64,000 nt of DNA from an uncultured Vampirovibrio sp. (GTDB lineage: Bacteria; Cyanobacteriota; Vampirovibrionia; Gastranaerophilales; Gastranaerophilaceae): NCBI GenBank assembly GCA_910583725.1, contig CAJTXZ010000004.1, positions 26,018 to 90,017 on the forward strand, written 5' to 3'. Position 1 is the first letter of the stretch. Every line of letters begins with the position of its first letter. The notes beneath the pieces are model-generated. The model had not been told where the DNA came from, searched no databases, and saw only the letters and a list, made by a program, of their open reading frames with translations. The translations under genes and the position numbers were made by a program. Shown in pieces: positions 34,617 through 42,722 of this stretch.

Positions 34617-35744
34617 ATGAGCCCTGAAAAATTTTTAACAAAAACTAAATATTTTAAAAGCGAAGACGAAATTTTGCTTGAAAGCGGCAAAGTCTTAAAA
34701 AATATAGAAATAGCATACGAAACGTATGGCAATTTAAACAAAAATAAGGATAACGCAATACTAGTATGCCATGCCCTGACAGCAGACGCCCATGCTGCAG
34801 GCTATCACAGCCTTAATGACAAAAAGCCCGGCTGGTGGGATGCTATGATTGGCCCAAATAAGGCGCTTGACACCAATAAATATTTTGTAATTTCATCAAA
34901 CGTTTTAGGGGGGTGCAAAGGCACAACCGGCCCATGCTCTATTAATCCTGACACCAAAACGCCCTATGGACACGACTTTCCGGTGATTACCATAGAAGAT
35001 ATGGTAAAAGTTCAAAAAAAACTTGTAGATTTTTTCGGCATAAAAAAATTAATCGTGATAGGCGGTTCTATGGGCGGCATGCAGGCGATTGAGTGGTCAA
35101 TAAAGCACCCTGATATTGTTAAGACAACCATCGTAATCGCCTCCACTGCAAGGCTTTCAGCCCAGGCAATAGCCTTTAATGCCGTTGCAAGAAATGCTAT
35201 CATTCAGGATAAATATTTCAACGGCGGAAACTATTATAACAGCTGCAATACGCCGGATTACGGCCTTGCAATCGCAAGAATGATAGGCCATATCACCTAT
35301 TTATGCGAAGAAGCAATGCACTCGAAATTCGGCAGAGACTTCAAATCCGCTCCCAGCTTTGATTTTGGGGTCGATTTTCAGGTGGAAAGCTACCTTGAAT
35401 ATCAGGGAAGAATTTTTGTCGACAGATTCGACGCCAATAGTTACTTATACATTACAAAAGCACTAGATTATTACGACCCGATTACAAAATTTGGCACCCT
35501 TGAAAATGCTTTCAGGCAAAGCGATTCCAGGTTTTTAATAATTTCTTTTGACTCTGACTGGCTATTCACATCAAACCAGTCTAAAGAAATGGTAAACGCG
35601 CTAATCAAGGCAGGGCGCGACGTTTCGTATGTTGAGCTAAAAAGTCCATGCGGACATGACGCATTTTTGATAGAATATGAAAATCAAACAAAAATAATTA
35701 AAAACTTCCTAAAAAAGGACTGTCCAAAAATAGATGCAGCGTGA
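34617..35744 (+). CDS. metX: Homoserine O-acetyltransferase family (MetX)
   Basis: Alpha/beta-hydrolase acyltransferase that activates homoserine for methionine synthesis. The nucleophile elbow IGGSMGGMQA places Ser151 as the catalytic serine; NVLGGCKGTTGPCSINP is a strong family signature, and the catalytic Asp and His are expected in ISFDSDWLF and SPCGHDAFL. 375 aa is normal. Some MetX proteins use succinyl-CoA; this cannot be told from sight. It is followed by metW, as in many bacteria, though 128 bp apart. Confidence 0.93.
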   Translation: MSPEKFLTKTKYFKSEDEILLESGKVLKNIEIAYETYGNLNKNKDNAILVCHALTADAHAAGYHSLNDKKPGWWDAMIGPNKALDTNKYFVISSNVLGGCKGTTGPCSINPDTKTPYGHDFPVITIEDMVKVQKKLVDFFGIKKLIVIGGSMGGMQAIEWSIKHPDIVKTTIVIASTARLSAQAIAFNAVARNAIIQDKYFNGGNYYNSCNTPDYGLAIARMIGHITYLCEEAMHSKFGRDFKSAPSFDFGVDFQVESYLEYQGRIFVDRFDANSYLYITKALDYYDPITKFGTLENAFRQSDSRFLIISFDSDWLFTSNQSKEMVNALIKAGRDVSYVELKSPCGHDAFLIEYENQTKIIKNFLKKDCPKIDAA

Positions 35745-35872
35745 AACACAGGTATAACAAGGTTTTTAGGTATTAGCAAACCTATAAAATCTTATATAAT
35801 AAGGATTTTAGACGTACCTGGCAGCAGAAGTTCAATAATAGCAAGGCTTTTTAATAAAAAAAGGAAATAGAT

Positions 35873-36487
35873 TTGACCAAAGAACAAACCACAAGACAAT
35901 TAAACTATGAAGTAGTAACAAGCTTAATCCCAACAGGCGCAAGGGTTTTAGACCTTGGCTGCGGCGATGGCATGCTTTTTTCAAAACTAATTAATGAAAA
36001 AAAAGTAACAGGTGTAGGCATAGAAATAGACCAAAATGAGGTCATAAAGGCGCTTGACAAGGGTGTTGCAGTCATTCAGGGCGATATTGATGAAGGCCTG
36101 AAACAGTTTCCTGACGCGGGTTTTGACTATGCAATACTAAACCAGACCCTGCAGGCAGTAGAAAAGCCTGATTTGGTTGTGGATGAAATGTTAAGGGTGG
36201 CAAACAAGGCTATAGTTAGCTTTCCAAACTTTGCATACTGGAAAGTCAGGTTCTATCTATTTTTTAAGGGTAAAATGCCAAAATCCCACGCACTGCCATA
36301 TGAGTGGTACAACACCCCAAACATCCACCTGATGACGGTTAACGACTTTTTTGAATTTTGCAAAAAACGCAATATAAGAATTCTAAAATCCGCATATTTA
36401 ACAAGAAACAAGGTCAGGAGTGGCATTTTGATAAAAACCATAACAAATTTTTTCACAGAAGAAGCAATTTTTGTAATTTCAAAATAA
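35873..36487 (+). CDS. metW: Methionine biosynthesis protein MetW (methyltransferase fold)
   Basis: Rossmann methyltransferase-like protein; RVLDLGCGDGMLFSKL (about residue 24) is the SAM-binding motif and GVGIEIDQNEV and ILNQTLQAVEKPD follow as in the family. The HALPYEWYNTPNIHLMTVNDF stretch is diagnostic for MetW. MetW associates with MetX and is needed for its activity in some bacteria. A TTG start at 35873 is used with AAGGAAAT just upstream. Confidence 0.9.
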   Translation: MTKEQTTRQLNYEVVTSLIPTGARVLDLGCGDGMLFSKLINEKKVTGVGIEIDQNEVIKALDKGVAVIQGDIDEGLKQFPDAGFDYAILNQTLQAVEKPDLVVDEMLRVANKAIVSFPNFAYWKVRFYLFFKGKMPKSHALPYEWYNTPNIHLMTVNDFFEFCKKRNIRILKSAYLTRNKVRSGILIKTITNFFTEEAIFVISK

Positions 36488-37373
36488 TTTTTTACGGCGC
36501 GTGCAAAAAAATTCCAAACCGAATTTTTAAATTTTAAAGTTTGTCTGCATTATTTTACCCTGAAAGCCTTGCCATATCTGCCTTATAAAGATTTTTTACA
36601 CCCATAAAGCACTACAGGAAAGGGGTTTGCAAATTCAAAGAAACCTTAAACTATTGCATTACAAGCATTTCACACTTACATAATGTTTAAGACGCAATAA
36701 TGTCGATACTATTCAGCCCTATAATAAATATTTTCCAAAAAATTTCTGCAAAACTTAAACGTCATAAAGCGTATCCAAAAGGTATTACAGCTTTTTTGCA
36801 CGCCTAAAGCCAAGCCATCAAGAGGCTAAATATCCTATTAGGCAGCAAAACTCTTAAAATAACGCGCTATATGCAGACACAGTGAGGGTTTTAGTCATTA
36901 AACCCGACTAAAACACTACTATCATAGGGTTTTAACATACCACACAGCCTAAAATAGAGAGCAAGAAGGTTCTCAGCACAAAAAACTATTGCTCTGTAAA
37001 AAAGCCGTAAAATTTTATATAAAAAATAACCCGCAAAGCCCACCCTAAAGGCATTTTCTACAAACTGCAACACCCAAAGCCCAATTCGCTAAAGCTTCTT
37101 GCCGCTTTATAAGTTTTCGGCCACGCTAAAACACCTTCCCCCCAAACCTTTCAGCAAAACTCCACGTCTAAAACCCCAACACAACAAGGCTTTTACATCT
37201 ACACTAAAAAATAATAAAAAGAGGGCACTTAAAGGTTACAAAAAAGTGCCCGAAAAGTTGTTCATCTAAATTTATTTTAATTTTTGGTCTCAATATTTCG
37301 TTACAAAAGTTTACAATTAAAACCTGATTTGATTAAAATAAGTCAACTTGTTAAATTTAGCCCTGTCAAATAA
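36488..37373. other. Long intergenic region, no gene seen
   Basis: About 890 bp without a convincing gene on either strand. The sequence is rich in AAAGCC-type words and lacks a ribosome site next to any open frame. A minus-strand terminator hairpin lies at 37223-37251. It may be decayed coding sequence or the 3' region of the prepilin transcript. Confidence 0.45.
37223..37251 (-). terminator. Terminator after the giant prepilin gene
   Basis: 8-bp stem GGGCACTT (37223-37230)/AAGTGCCC (37244-37251). On the minus strand the stem is followed by TCTTTTTATT. About 120 nt beyond the stop at 37374. Confidence 0.6.
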
Positions 37374-40300
37374 TCATTTTGACTCCTCCTCCTTCAAATT
37401 CCAGTAGATGATAACAAAGCCTGGCATACCTTTAGCTCCTTGTGCTGCTTGTTCATCTGTGTTTTCTTTCCATATCCAGGCACCTCCGCCTCCTCCTGTA
37501 GAGCCCGGTAGTGTAGTCCCTGCATAAGTATCAATGTTTGTCTTTGACATTATCTTTGCAAAGTTTGAAGTAAATGCTCTTGGAATAATGGTTTCTGTAA
37601 GGGTTAATGGTATATATTGATTTAAACCATCATCTTTATCTGAGAGATTACATTTAAGTGCTTCTTCATCAACTCCTGTTTTTGCATCATAGAAATCTAT
37701 AGGAAGAGTTGAAAAGCCTCCGCAGGGAATAGAATCCACAGGTGATATCTTGTTATTTATTCCTCCATTTCCACCGGGTGCACTATAGAAGGTTACTGTA
37801 TAATCTTCATTTGCTCTTACACTTTTTCCTTCTGTCTTTGATAAATCCTCAGGAAAAGTTATATAGTTATTCCCTACAAGTTTTCTAATTGCATTAGTAT
37901 CTATACTTCCTGCTTTACCTCCTGTTCCCGGGATAGAATCTATACCTCTTGCAATATTGCCTAATCCATCTATTGCTATAGTTCCGTTTGTTGTATCATC
38001 CGGTTTACCGGCTATACCGCCTCCTCCACCGTATCCGCCTATTGCTTCAAACTTATACTTATTTATTCCGTTTGTTGAATATTCTATATAACTGTCTCCA
38101 CCTTTTATACCATTAGCACCGTTTGAACCTGTATTTCCTGCGGCCCCTCCATTGCCGCCAATTCCAGCGGCCATTGTAATCTTAACTCCCGGTCTTATAC
38201 CAGCTGTTATGTTTGTAATATGTACAACAGCACCAGCTCCACCTCCGCCACCTCCAACTCCGGGTTTTGCTAATTTATACGATACTCTTGCCATACCTCC
38301 TCCGCCATTACCTGCATTATTACATTTTGCAAATGCTCTTGTTGGTCCTTCTGTACAGTTTGCACCACCTCCTCCTGCACCGCCTAAGGTACCTGATGAA
38401 TTTATATTTCCTCCTGTCTTTGTTGTTCCTGCAAAGCTTGAATTACCGCCATTACCTCCGCATACACCAACTGCACCCTGTGCCAAAGTGGGCACTATAC
38501 CATCATCAGATATTGAATTACATGCAAAATATCCTCCTGCTTTGTAGCTTGCATTAGTACTGTATATGTTTTTGTAATAACAGCCATCAGTCTCTCCTGA
38601 ATTATTTGTATACGCTGGGTGTGCTCCTCCGCCACATCCGGAGGTACCTGAATTACCTCCTTTTTTGCCTCCCGGGGCAGAGAATTTCCATACTTCATTT
38701 GAACCTATTGTAACTGTTGCATAAGATCTTTTGCCATCTTTTCCATTAATGAAACGTGCCTTATCATCATCTGATTGGGATAGTACTTTTGCATATATAC
38801 TATCCGTACTATTCATCCTTATTCTTCCTCCTGTACCTCCACCACCTGCAGCATATGTTAATTTAACATCATTACTTTCTTTAAATGCTTTTCTTAATAC
38901 TTCATTAGGTATCTTCATCTCAGCATATAAGCCTCCTGAGCCTCCTCCGCCAACTGTTGTTGAGAAGGTTGAGATACGGTCTATTACACAGCGGGTAGAA
39001 TAAAACTGTTCTTTCCCATCATTCGTAGAGCCAAACGAAAGATTTGTACTGTACAAAGAAGCTACCGTGCTTAATTCTGCTGACCATAAGTTGCTTGGAA
39101 AATGCCCCAAACATCCATTACTGTCGCAGTAATACCACAATACCCCGCAGGAAACACTACCGTTGCCGCCAACCCAGGAGCACAGTTGCAATCCAGGATA
39201 CGTAACATTAGAAGGTGCACCAGAATAACTTGAACCTCCATAGCCGCTATTATATTGATTTAAGATACCGGTTTTGGAAGCCAGTGTGTGATTATACCTA
39301 ACCCCAGGCTCCCAGCCCCTGAGCTCTGTGCCCCTTGGAAGTCTGCCGGCATTAACGCCAACCGGTTGCCATAATGAACATATGGTTTGAGCGGCATTGT
39401 GCATACACACAGAGCGCCTGCAGCCACCATATGAATTCCCATTTACAGCCGTAGCACAATCGGTCGCACTTGTTCCCGTATCGCCTTCAAGACAGCACCC
39501 GCCGCCCCAGGGGCAATTTTCAGCCTTGCAGCCTGTCCAATCAGACGCTTGACAAGTTGCAGTATTGCCAGGATTAATTAAAGGAGCAGCACCAGTTGCT
39601 GAGCCGCCATTTGCAGATGTTGCAGGATTATACCTTGACACACAAACAGAGTGATACCCGGCACTTGGCGAGGGATGTTGGCCCGCTGCATTTGGAAGAG
39701 TAGCAGCACCCGTGCCTGATGCGCCTTCATATTCAGGACCAACAAAGACTCCCCAGCTGCCACAATCTGATTGCCCTGCAGGATACCCTTTGCCATTTGA
39801 AAAGCCAACTCCACCGCCTCCTCCTCCGCCTGTTAATTGAACAGATACATCCATCATATTAGGGCTTAAACTTATTGTTTTTGATGTTTCACTATCTAAT
39901 GTACTACCATTAATAATATCTGTATATTTTGTTGTTCCAAGAGACATTTTTGCTGCACCGCCTCCGCCTCCACCGCCTGATGCTAATATTACGCTTATAG
40001 AATGCGTATTATTTGGAATAGTACATCCTTCTTCTTCTATTCCTTCTGTTAATACACATCCTCCCTCAGGTATTACAACATTCCCTGTTCCTGATACTAT
40101 AACATTCTCATTAAACTTTTTTGTCATGACAGGAGCTAATGCTGCCATCAACAATGAAGCGACTAACAATGCCATGAGCATTTCTACGAGGGAAAAGGCG
40201 GATTGCTTAGCAGTTTTCTTTTGAAGGGACTTTAAAATTTTATCAGATAACAATACTGGTTTTTTCTTGTTAAATCTTAGTATATTACCTTTGTTCCAAC

Positions 40301-40448
40301 ATCTTGATTGTTCATTTTTCTTTCTTTGATTCACTCGCCATACGCAAAGAAAGAAAAATGAACCAAAAAGAAAGAAACGCGGCTTTGGGCTGAATTGCGG
40401 ATTTCGTAAATTAACGACTTTAGGATTATAATTTTTGTTTTTATCCAT
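37374..40448 (-). CDS. Giant glycine-rich prepilin-like protein
   Basis: About 1025 residues. A type III/IV prepilin signature, KQSAFSLVEMLMALLVASLLMA, lies at about residues 81-102, with probable cleavage before Phe85 (Ala at -1 in place of the usual Gly, Glu at +5). After the pilin helix the rest is dominated by Gly-rich segments (many GGGGGG and GGxGG runs), with a Cys-rich region (about 240-400), and ends GFVIIYWNLKEEE, a style seen in glycine-rich surface and tail-fibre proteins. ATG 40448 is chosen because AGGGGGAA precedes it; an upstream GTG at 40475 is less likely, and a TTG at 40253 would give a normal 20-aa leader. The N-terminal 84 residues include a palindromic insert. Likely assembled or exported by the T4P/T2S operon at 45-52 kb. 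Confidence 0.8.
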   Translation of the reverse strand: MDKNKNYNPKVVNLRNPQFSPKPRFFLFGSFFFLCVWRVNQRKKNEQSRCWNKGNILRFNKKKPVLLSDKILKSLQKKTAKQSAFSLVEMLMALLVASLLMAALAPVMTKKFNENVIVSGTGNVVIPEGGCVLTEGIEEEGCTIPNNTHSISVILASGGGGGGGAAKMSLGTTKYTDIINGSTLDSETSKTISLSPNMMDVSVQLTGGGGGGGVGFSNGKGYPAGQSDCGSWGVFVGPEYEGASGTGAATLPNAAGQHPSPSAGYHSVCVSRYNPATSANGGSATGAAPLINPGNTATCQASDWTGCKAENCPWGGGCCLEGDTGTSATDCATAVNGNSYGGCRRSVCMHNAAQTICSLWQPVGVNAGRLPRGTELRGWEPGVRYNHTLASKTGILNQYNSGYGGSSYSGAPSNVTYPGLQLCSWVGGNGSVSCGVLWYYCDSNGCLGHFPSNLWSAELSTVASLYSTNLSFGSTNDGKEQFYSTRCVIDRISTFSTTVGGGGSGGLYAEMKIPNEVLRKAFKESNDVKLTYAAGGGGTGGRIRMNSTDSIYAKVLSQSDDDKARFINGKDGKRSYATVTIGSNEVWKFSAPGGKKGGNSGTSGCGGGAHPAYTNNSGETDGCYYKNIYSTNASYKAGGYFACNSISDDGIVPTLAQGAVGVCGGNGGNSSFAGTTKTGGNINSSGTLGGAGGGGANCTEGPTRAFAKCNNAGNGGGGMARVSYKLAKPGVGGGGGGAGAVVHITNITAGIRPGVKITMAAGIGGNGGAAGNTGSNGANGIKGGDSYIEYSTNGINKYKFEAIGGYGGGGGIAGKPDDTTNGTIAIDGLGNIARGIDSIPGTGGKAGSIDTNAIRKLVGNNYITFPEDLSKTEGKSVRANEDYTVTFYSAPGGNGGINNKISPVDSIPCGGFSTLPIDFYDAKTGVDEEALKCNLSDKDDGLNQYIPLTLTETIIPRAFTSNFAKIMSKTNIDTYAGTTLPGSTGGGGGAWIWKENTDEQAAQGAKGMPGFVIIYWNLKEEESK
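40311..40361. repeat. 18-bp inverted repeat inside the prepilin leader coding region
   Basis: TTCATTTTTCTTTCTTTG (40311-40328) and its exact reverse complement (40344-40361), 15-nt loop. It encodes the odd Phe-rich stretch RFFLFGSFFFLCVWRVNQRKK between the start and the prepilin motif. It looks like a palindromic element placed in frame in a gene. Confidence 0.75.
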
Positions 40449-40480
40449 AATTTCCCCCTTGTAATATATTGTCACATTGG

Positions 40481-40496
40481 CTAATTTATAAATTAC
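40481..40496. promoter_or_regulatory. Palindromic operator-like site 1
   Basis: CTAATTTATAAATTAC, one base from the perfect 16-bp palindrome at 40519. Lies just downstream of the predicted minus-strand -10 (TATAAT at 40509-40504), where a bound repressor would block the prepilin promoter. Confidence 0.6.
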
Positions 40497-40518
40497 TTAA
40501 TAAATTATACAATATTAT

Positions 40519-40534
40519 GTAATTTATAAATTAC
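40519..40534. promoter_or_regulatory. Palindromic operator-like site 2
   Basis: GTAATTTATAAATTAC is a perfect palindrome, 38 bp centre-to-centre from site 1. It overlaps the -35 position of the minus-strand prepilin promoter and lies about 50 bp before the HTH gene start. Confidence 0.6.
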
Positions 40535-40583
40535 ATGCTAACATAATTTGCCTTTATGTCAATAGAGAAATTAAAATAAAAAA

Positions 40584-40799
40584 ATGGATGTAAGCAGAAC
40601 TATTAAAATCTTCGCAGCAGAAGAAAACATCAGCGTGGCTGAACTGATTAGAAGGTTTGCAAAATACTCAGGCAAAGAATATTCAACCCAATCATTCTCA
40701 AACAGGCTGAGAAACGGCACCGTGCACTTTAATGAAGTGGAGCAGATAGCAAAAATGCTTGGGTATAGAATAAAATTTGAAAAAGAGGACGAGCAATAA
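40584..40799 (+). CDS. Small HTH-like protein, copy 1 (71 aa)
   Basis: All-helical small protein: ISVAELIRRFAKYSGKEYSTQSFSNRLRNGTVHFNEVEQIAKMLGYRIKFE reads as a lambda-repressor-like HTH in which SFSNRLRNGTV is the recognition region. Clear paralogue of the next gene (LIRRFA, SF-x-x-R-x-x-x-GT, EV-x-x-IA-x-MLGY shared). Divergent from the giant prepilin, with two palindromes between. TAAAAT (40572-40577) stands six bases before the ATG and there is no ribosome site, so a leaderless transcript is possible. Likely a DNA-binding regulator; target inferred only from position. Confidence 0.7.
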   Translation: MDVSRTIKIFAAEENISVAELIRRFAKYSGKEYSTQSFSNRLRNGTVHFNEVEQIAKMLGYRIKFEKEDEQ

Positions 40800-40916
40800 T
40801 TTTTTTGCTGTTTTCTAGTTTAAACCTTTCATTTTGTAAACATACTTTCAATATATATTTAAATTTTCAATATATATTTTAAATAATAACACATTTTGCA
40901 ATTTTTGCAAGAAAAA

Positions 40917-40922
40917 TATACT
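40917..40922 (+). promoter_or_regulatory. -10 box before HTH copy 2
   Basis: TATACT at 40917-40922, eight bases before the ATG at 40931, with no ribosome site. TTTGCA lies 16 nt upstream as a poor -35. Confidence 0.4.
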
Positions 40923-40930
40923 ATCAAAAA

Positions 40931-41149
40931 ATGGATGTAAAAAAGCTTTTGAACATTCTTGCTGCACAAGAAGGAATAACCACATCGGAATTAATAAGAC
41001 GCTTTGCAGTTCATGCAGGCAAAGATATATCTGTGACATCATTTTTAACAAGAATGAACACAGGCACAATCCGCTATAATGAAGTAGATAGAATCGCAGA
41101 AATGCTTGGCTATGAAATAAAGTTTGAAAGAAAACATACAAAAAGCTGA
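40931..41149 (+). CDS. Small HTH-like protein, copy 2 (72 aa)
   Basis: Paralogue of the 71-aa protein 131 bp upstream: same start (MDV), length, LIRRFA helix and GTIRYNEVDRIAEMLGYEIKFER C-terminal part. The N-terminal helix differs (KKLLNILAAQEGITTSE). It has its own apparent promoter. The pair may form hetero-oligomers or recognise different sites. No wider family assigned beyond HTH-like. Confidence 0.7.
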   Translation: MDVKKLLNILAAQEGITTSELIRRFAVHAGKDISVTSFLTRMNTGTIRYNEVDRIAEMLGYEIKFERKHTKS

Positions 41150-41340
41150 TTGCGCGCCCCTAAAGCCTTTTTTTTAGATGAAAAAATAAAATGTGCAGAT
41201 GAAAGCAAACCCCAATTTTGGCGGTTTTTATGGTATAGTTAAACTAAATTCCAGATATCGTAATAAAATCATTGTACATAATTTATGGATGTAAGTCAAT
41301 AAATTATGTATTTAGTAACAAAACTTCACAAAGCATAAAT

Positions 41341-41661
41341 ATGACCACAACGGGAAAAAGATTTAAAAACATAAGAATTGCGCTGAATTTGTCTCAAGAG
41401 GCTTTCGGCAAAGAAATAGGTTTATCAAAATCAGGCATATCGGCTGTTGAAAATGACAAAACATTTGTTTCATTAGAAATTTTAAGTACACTTTTAATAG
41501 ACTACAATATTAATATGAATTACCTTGTTGGGGGCATTGGCGAAATGTTTAACCCCACGGGCTTCGCCCCAAAAACCGGCAAAAAGCCCTGTATATGTGC
41601 TGATATTGAATTCAGGCAAAGGGTGCGGCAAATTTTAAAGGAAGAAGGGCTGATAAAATAG
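41341..41661 (+). CDS. XRE-type HTH transcriptional regulator
   Basis: N-terminal lambda-repressor HTH: TTGKRFKNIRIALNLSQEAFGKEIGLSKSGISAVENDKTFVSLEILSTLLIDYNINMNYLVGG, a standard XRE/HTH_3 domain with an LSQ-x-x-F helix and a recognition helix at SKSGISAVE. A ~45-residue tail follows with two Cys and KEEGLIK. The frame is open upstream to 41272, but ATG 41341 starts just before the domain. It ends in a terminator. The cluster of three small HTH genes beside a large surface protein suggests local or phase-type regulation. Confidence 0.8.
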   Translation: MTTTGKRFKNIRIALNLSQEAFGKEIGLSKSGISAVENDKTFVSLEILSTLLIDYNINMNYLVGGIGEMFNPTGFAPKTGKKPCICADIEFRQRVRQILKEEGLIK

Positions 41662-41690
41662 CCTTATCTGCTTGTTTTATAAGGCTTTTT
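41660..41690 (+). terminator. Rho-independent terminator of the XRE gene
   Basis: Stem AGCCTTAT (41660-41667)/ATAAGGCT (41679-41686) followed by TTTT. The stem begins inside the stop codon. Confidence 0.8.
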
Positions 41691-41741
41691 GCATTAGTTT
41701 AACCAGCCAAATTAAAAGACGGCAATTTTTATAACAATATC

Positions 41742-41777
41742 AAAAAGCCCCCAAAAAGCAAACTCCGGAGGCTTTTT
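41742..41777. terminator. Bidirectional terminator between the XRE gene and tpiA
   Basis: AAAAAGCCCCC (41742-41752) and GGAGGCTTTTT (41767-41777) pair with one mismatch, giving a T run on both strands. Confidence 0.65.
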
Positions 41778-41869
41778 ATAATCTATATTTGGCTGCCCCT
41801 TCAAAGATATATAAGGGCATATACTCCATTAAAAATCTTAAAAGGCGCGAGGCAGGCCCATTTTATCAC

Positions 41870-42649
41870 TTATTTTGCCATTGCACCTTTTACAATTTCA
41901 GCAAAGCTGTCAGCCTTAAGGCTTGCTCCGCCAACAAGAGCGCCGTCAATATCAGACTGGGCCATTTGTTCAACAATTGTTTCAGGTTTTACGGAGCCGC
42001 CGTATAAAATTCTAATCGCATCGGCTGCTTCTTTATTTGAAACCTTTTCAACAACGCTTCTGATGTGCTTGATTACTCTGTTTGCCTCGGCTGAATCACA
42101 GGTTTTGCCGGTGCCGATAGCCCAGATAGGTTCATATGCTATAACTGACTTTTTCACTTCATCAACACTTAAACCTTTAAGTGCTTCTGTGATTTGTTTT
42201 TCAATATGAGCATCAGTTACGCCTTCTTCTCTTTGCTCAAGCGTTTCACCGCAGCAAATAATTGGCACAATGCCATTATCAAGAATAACTTTGGCCTTTT
42301 TGTTAATCATTTCATCTGTTTCACCAAAGTACTGGCGTCTTTCAGAGTGGCCAATAATGATATAAGAAACAGCAAAATCTTTTAGCATATCAATTGAAAT
42401 TTCGCCTGTGAATGCGCCTTTTGGCTCATAATAAACGTTTTGTGCAGCAAGTTTAATTCTGCCGCAGCCGCAGTGGCACATTTCTTCATTAACCGCATAT
42501 AAAGATGTAAACACCGGAGCCACAACAATTTCAGGAAGTTTGTCTAATTCAAGGCTATCAACCTTGCTTCTAATTCCCTTGATTAATTCTCTTGATTGTT
42601 CACTGTTGTTGTGCATTTTCCAGTTGCCTGCAATGATTGGTTTTCTCAT
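41870..42649 (-). CDS. tpiA: Triosephosphate isomerase
   Basis: Interconverts glyceraldehyde-3-phosphate and dihydroxyacetone phosphate in glycolysis. Substrate-binding AGNWKMHNN at the start, catalytic His in IIGHSERRQYFGE, catalytic Glu in YEPIWAIGTGKT and the phosphate-binding ILYGGSVKPE near the end. 259 aa is normal. Strong-looking single gene, divergent from bioA with ~70 bp between them. Confidence 0.96.
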   Translation of the reverse strand: MRKPIIAGNWKMHNNSEQSRELIKGIRSKVDSLELDKLPEIVVAPVFTSLYAVNEEMCHCGCGRIKLAAQNVYYEPKGAFTGEISIDMLKDFAVSYIIIGHSERRQYFGETDEMINKKAKVILDNGIVPIICCGETLEQREEGVTDAHIEKQITEALKGLSVDEVKKSVIAYEPIWAIGTGKTCDSAEANRVIKHIRSVVEKVSNKEAADAIRILYGGSVKPETIVEQMAQSDIDGALVGGASLKADSFAEIVKGAMAK

Positions 42650-42722
42650 AAACTTAAACTCCTTTATTTAAATTAAAGCACCTTTATAGTATCATAAAAA
42701 TATCTTTGGGAGGGAATTTTTT

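Noticed and set aside
36891..37073. 60-codon minus-strand frame in the long intergenic region
   Set aside because: TTG start, no ribosome site and no promoter; the product looks random.
38152..38557. Two long plus-strand open frames rich in Pro/Ala or Leu/Tyr/His
   Set aside because: They are antisense shadows of the glycine-codon-rich prepilin gene (GGN codons read as CCN).
40311..40361. Inverted repeat as a transcription terminator
   Set aside because: It lies inside the coding frame near the start of the prepilin gene; the sequence is A/T-only in most of the stem and is better read as an inserted element.
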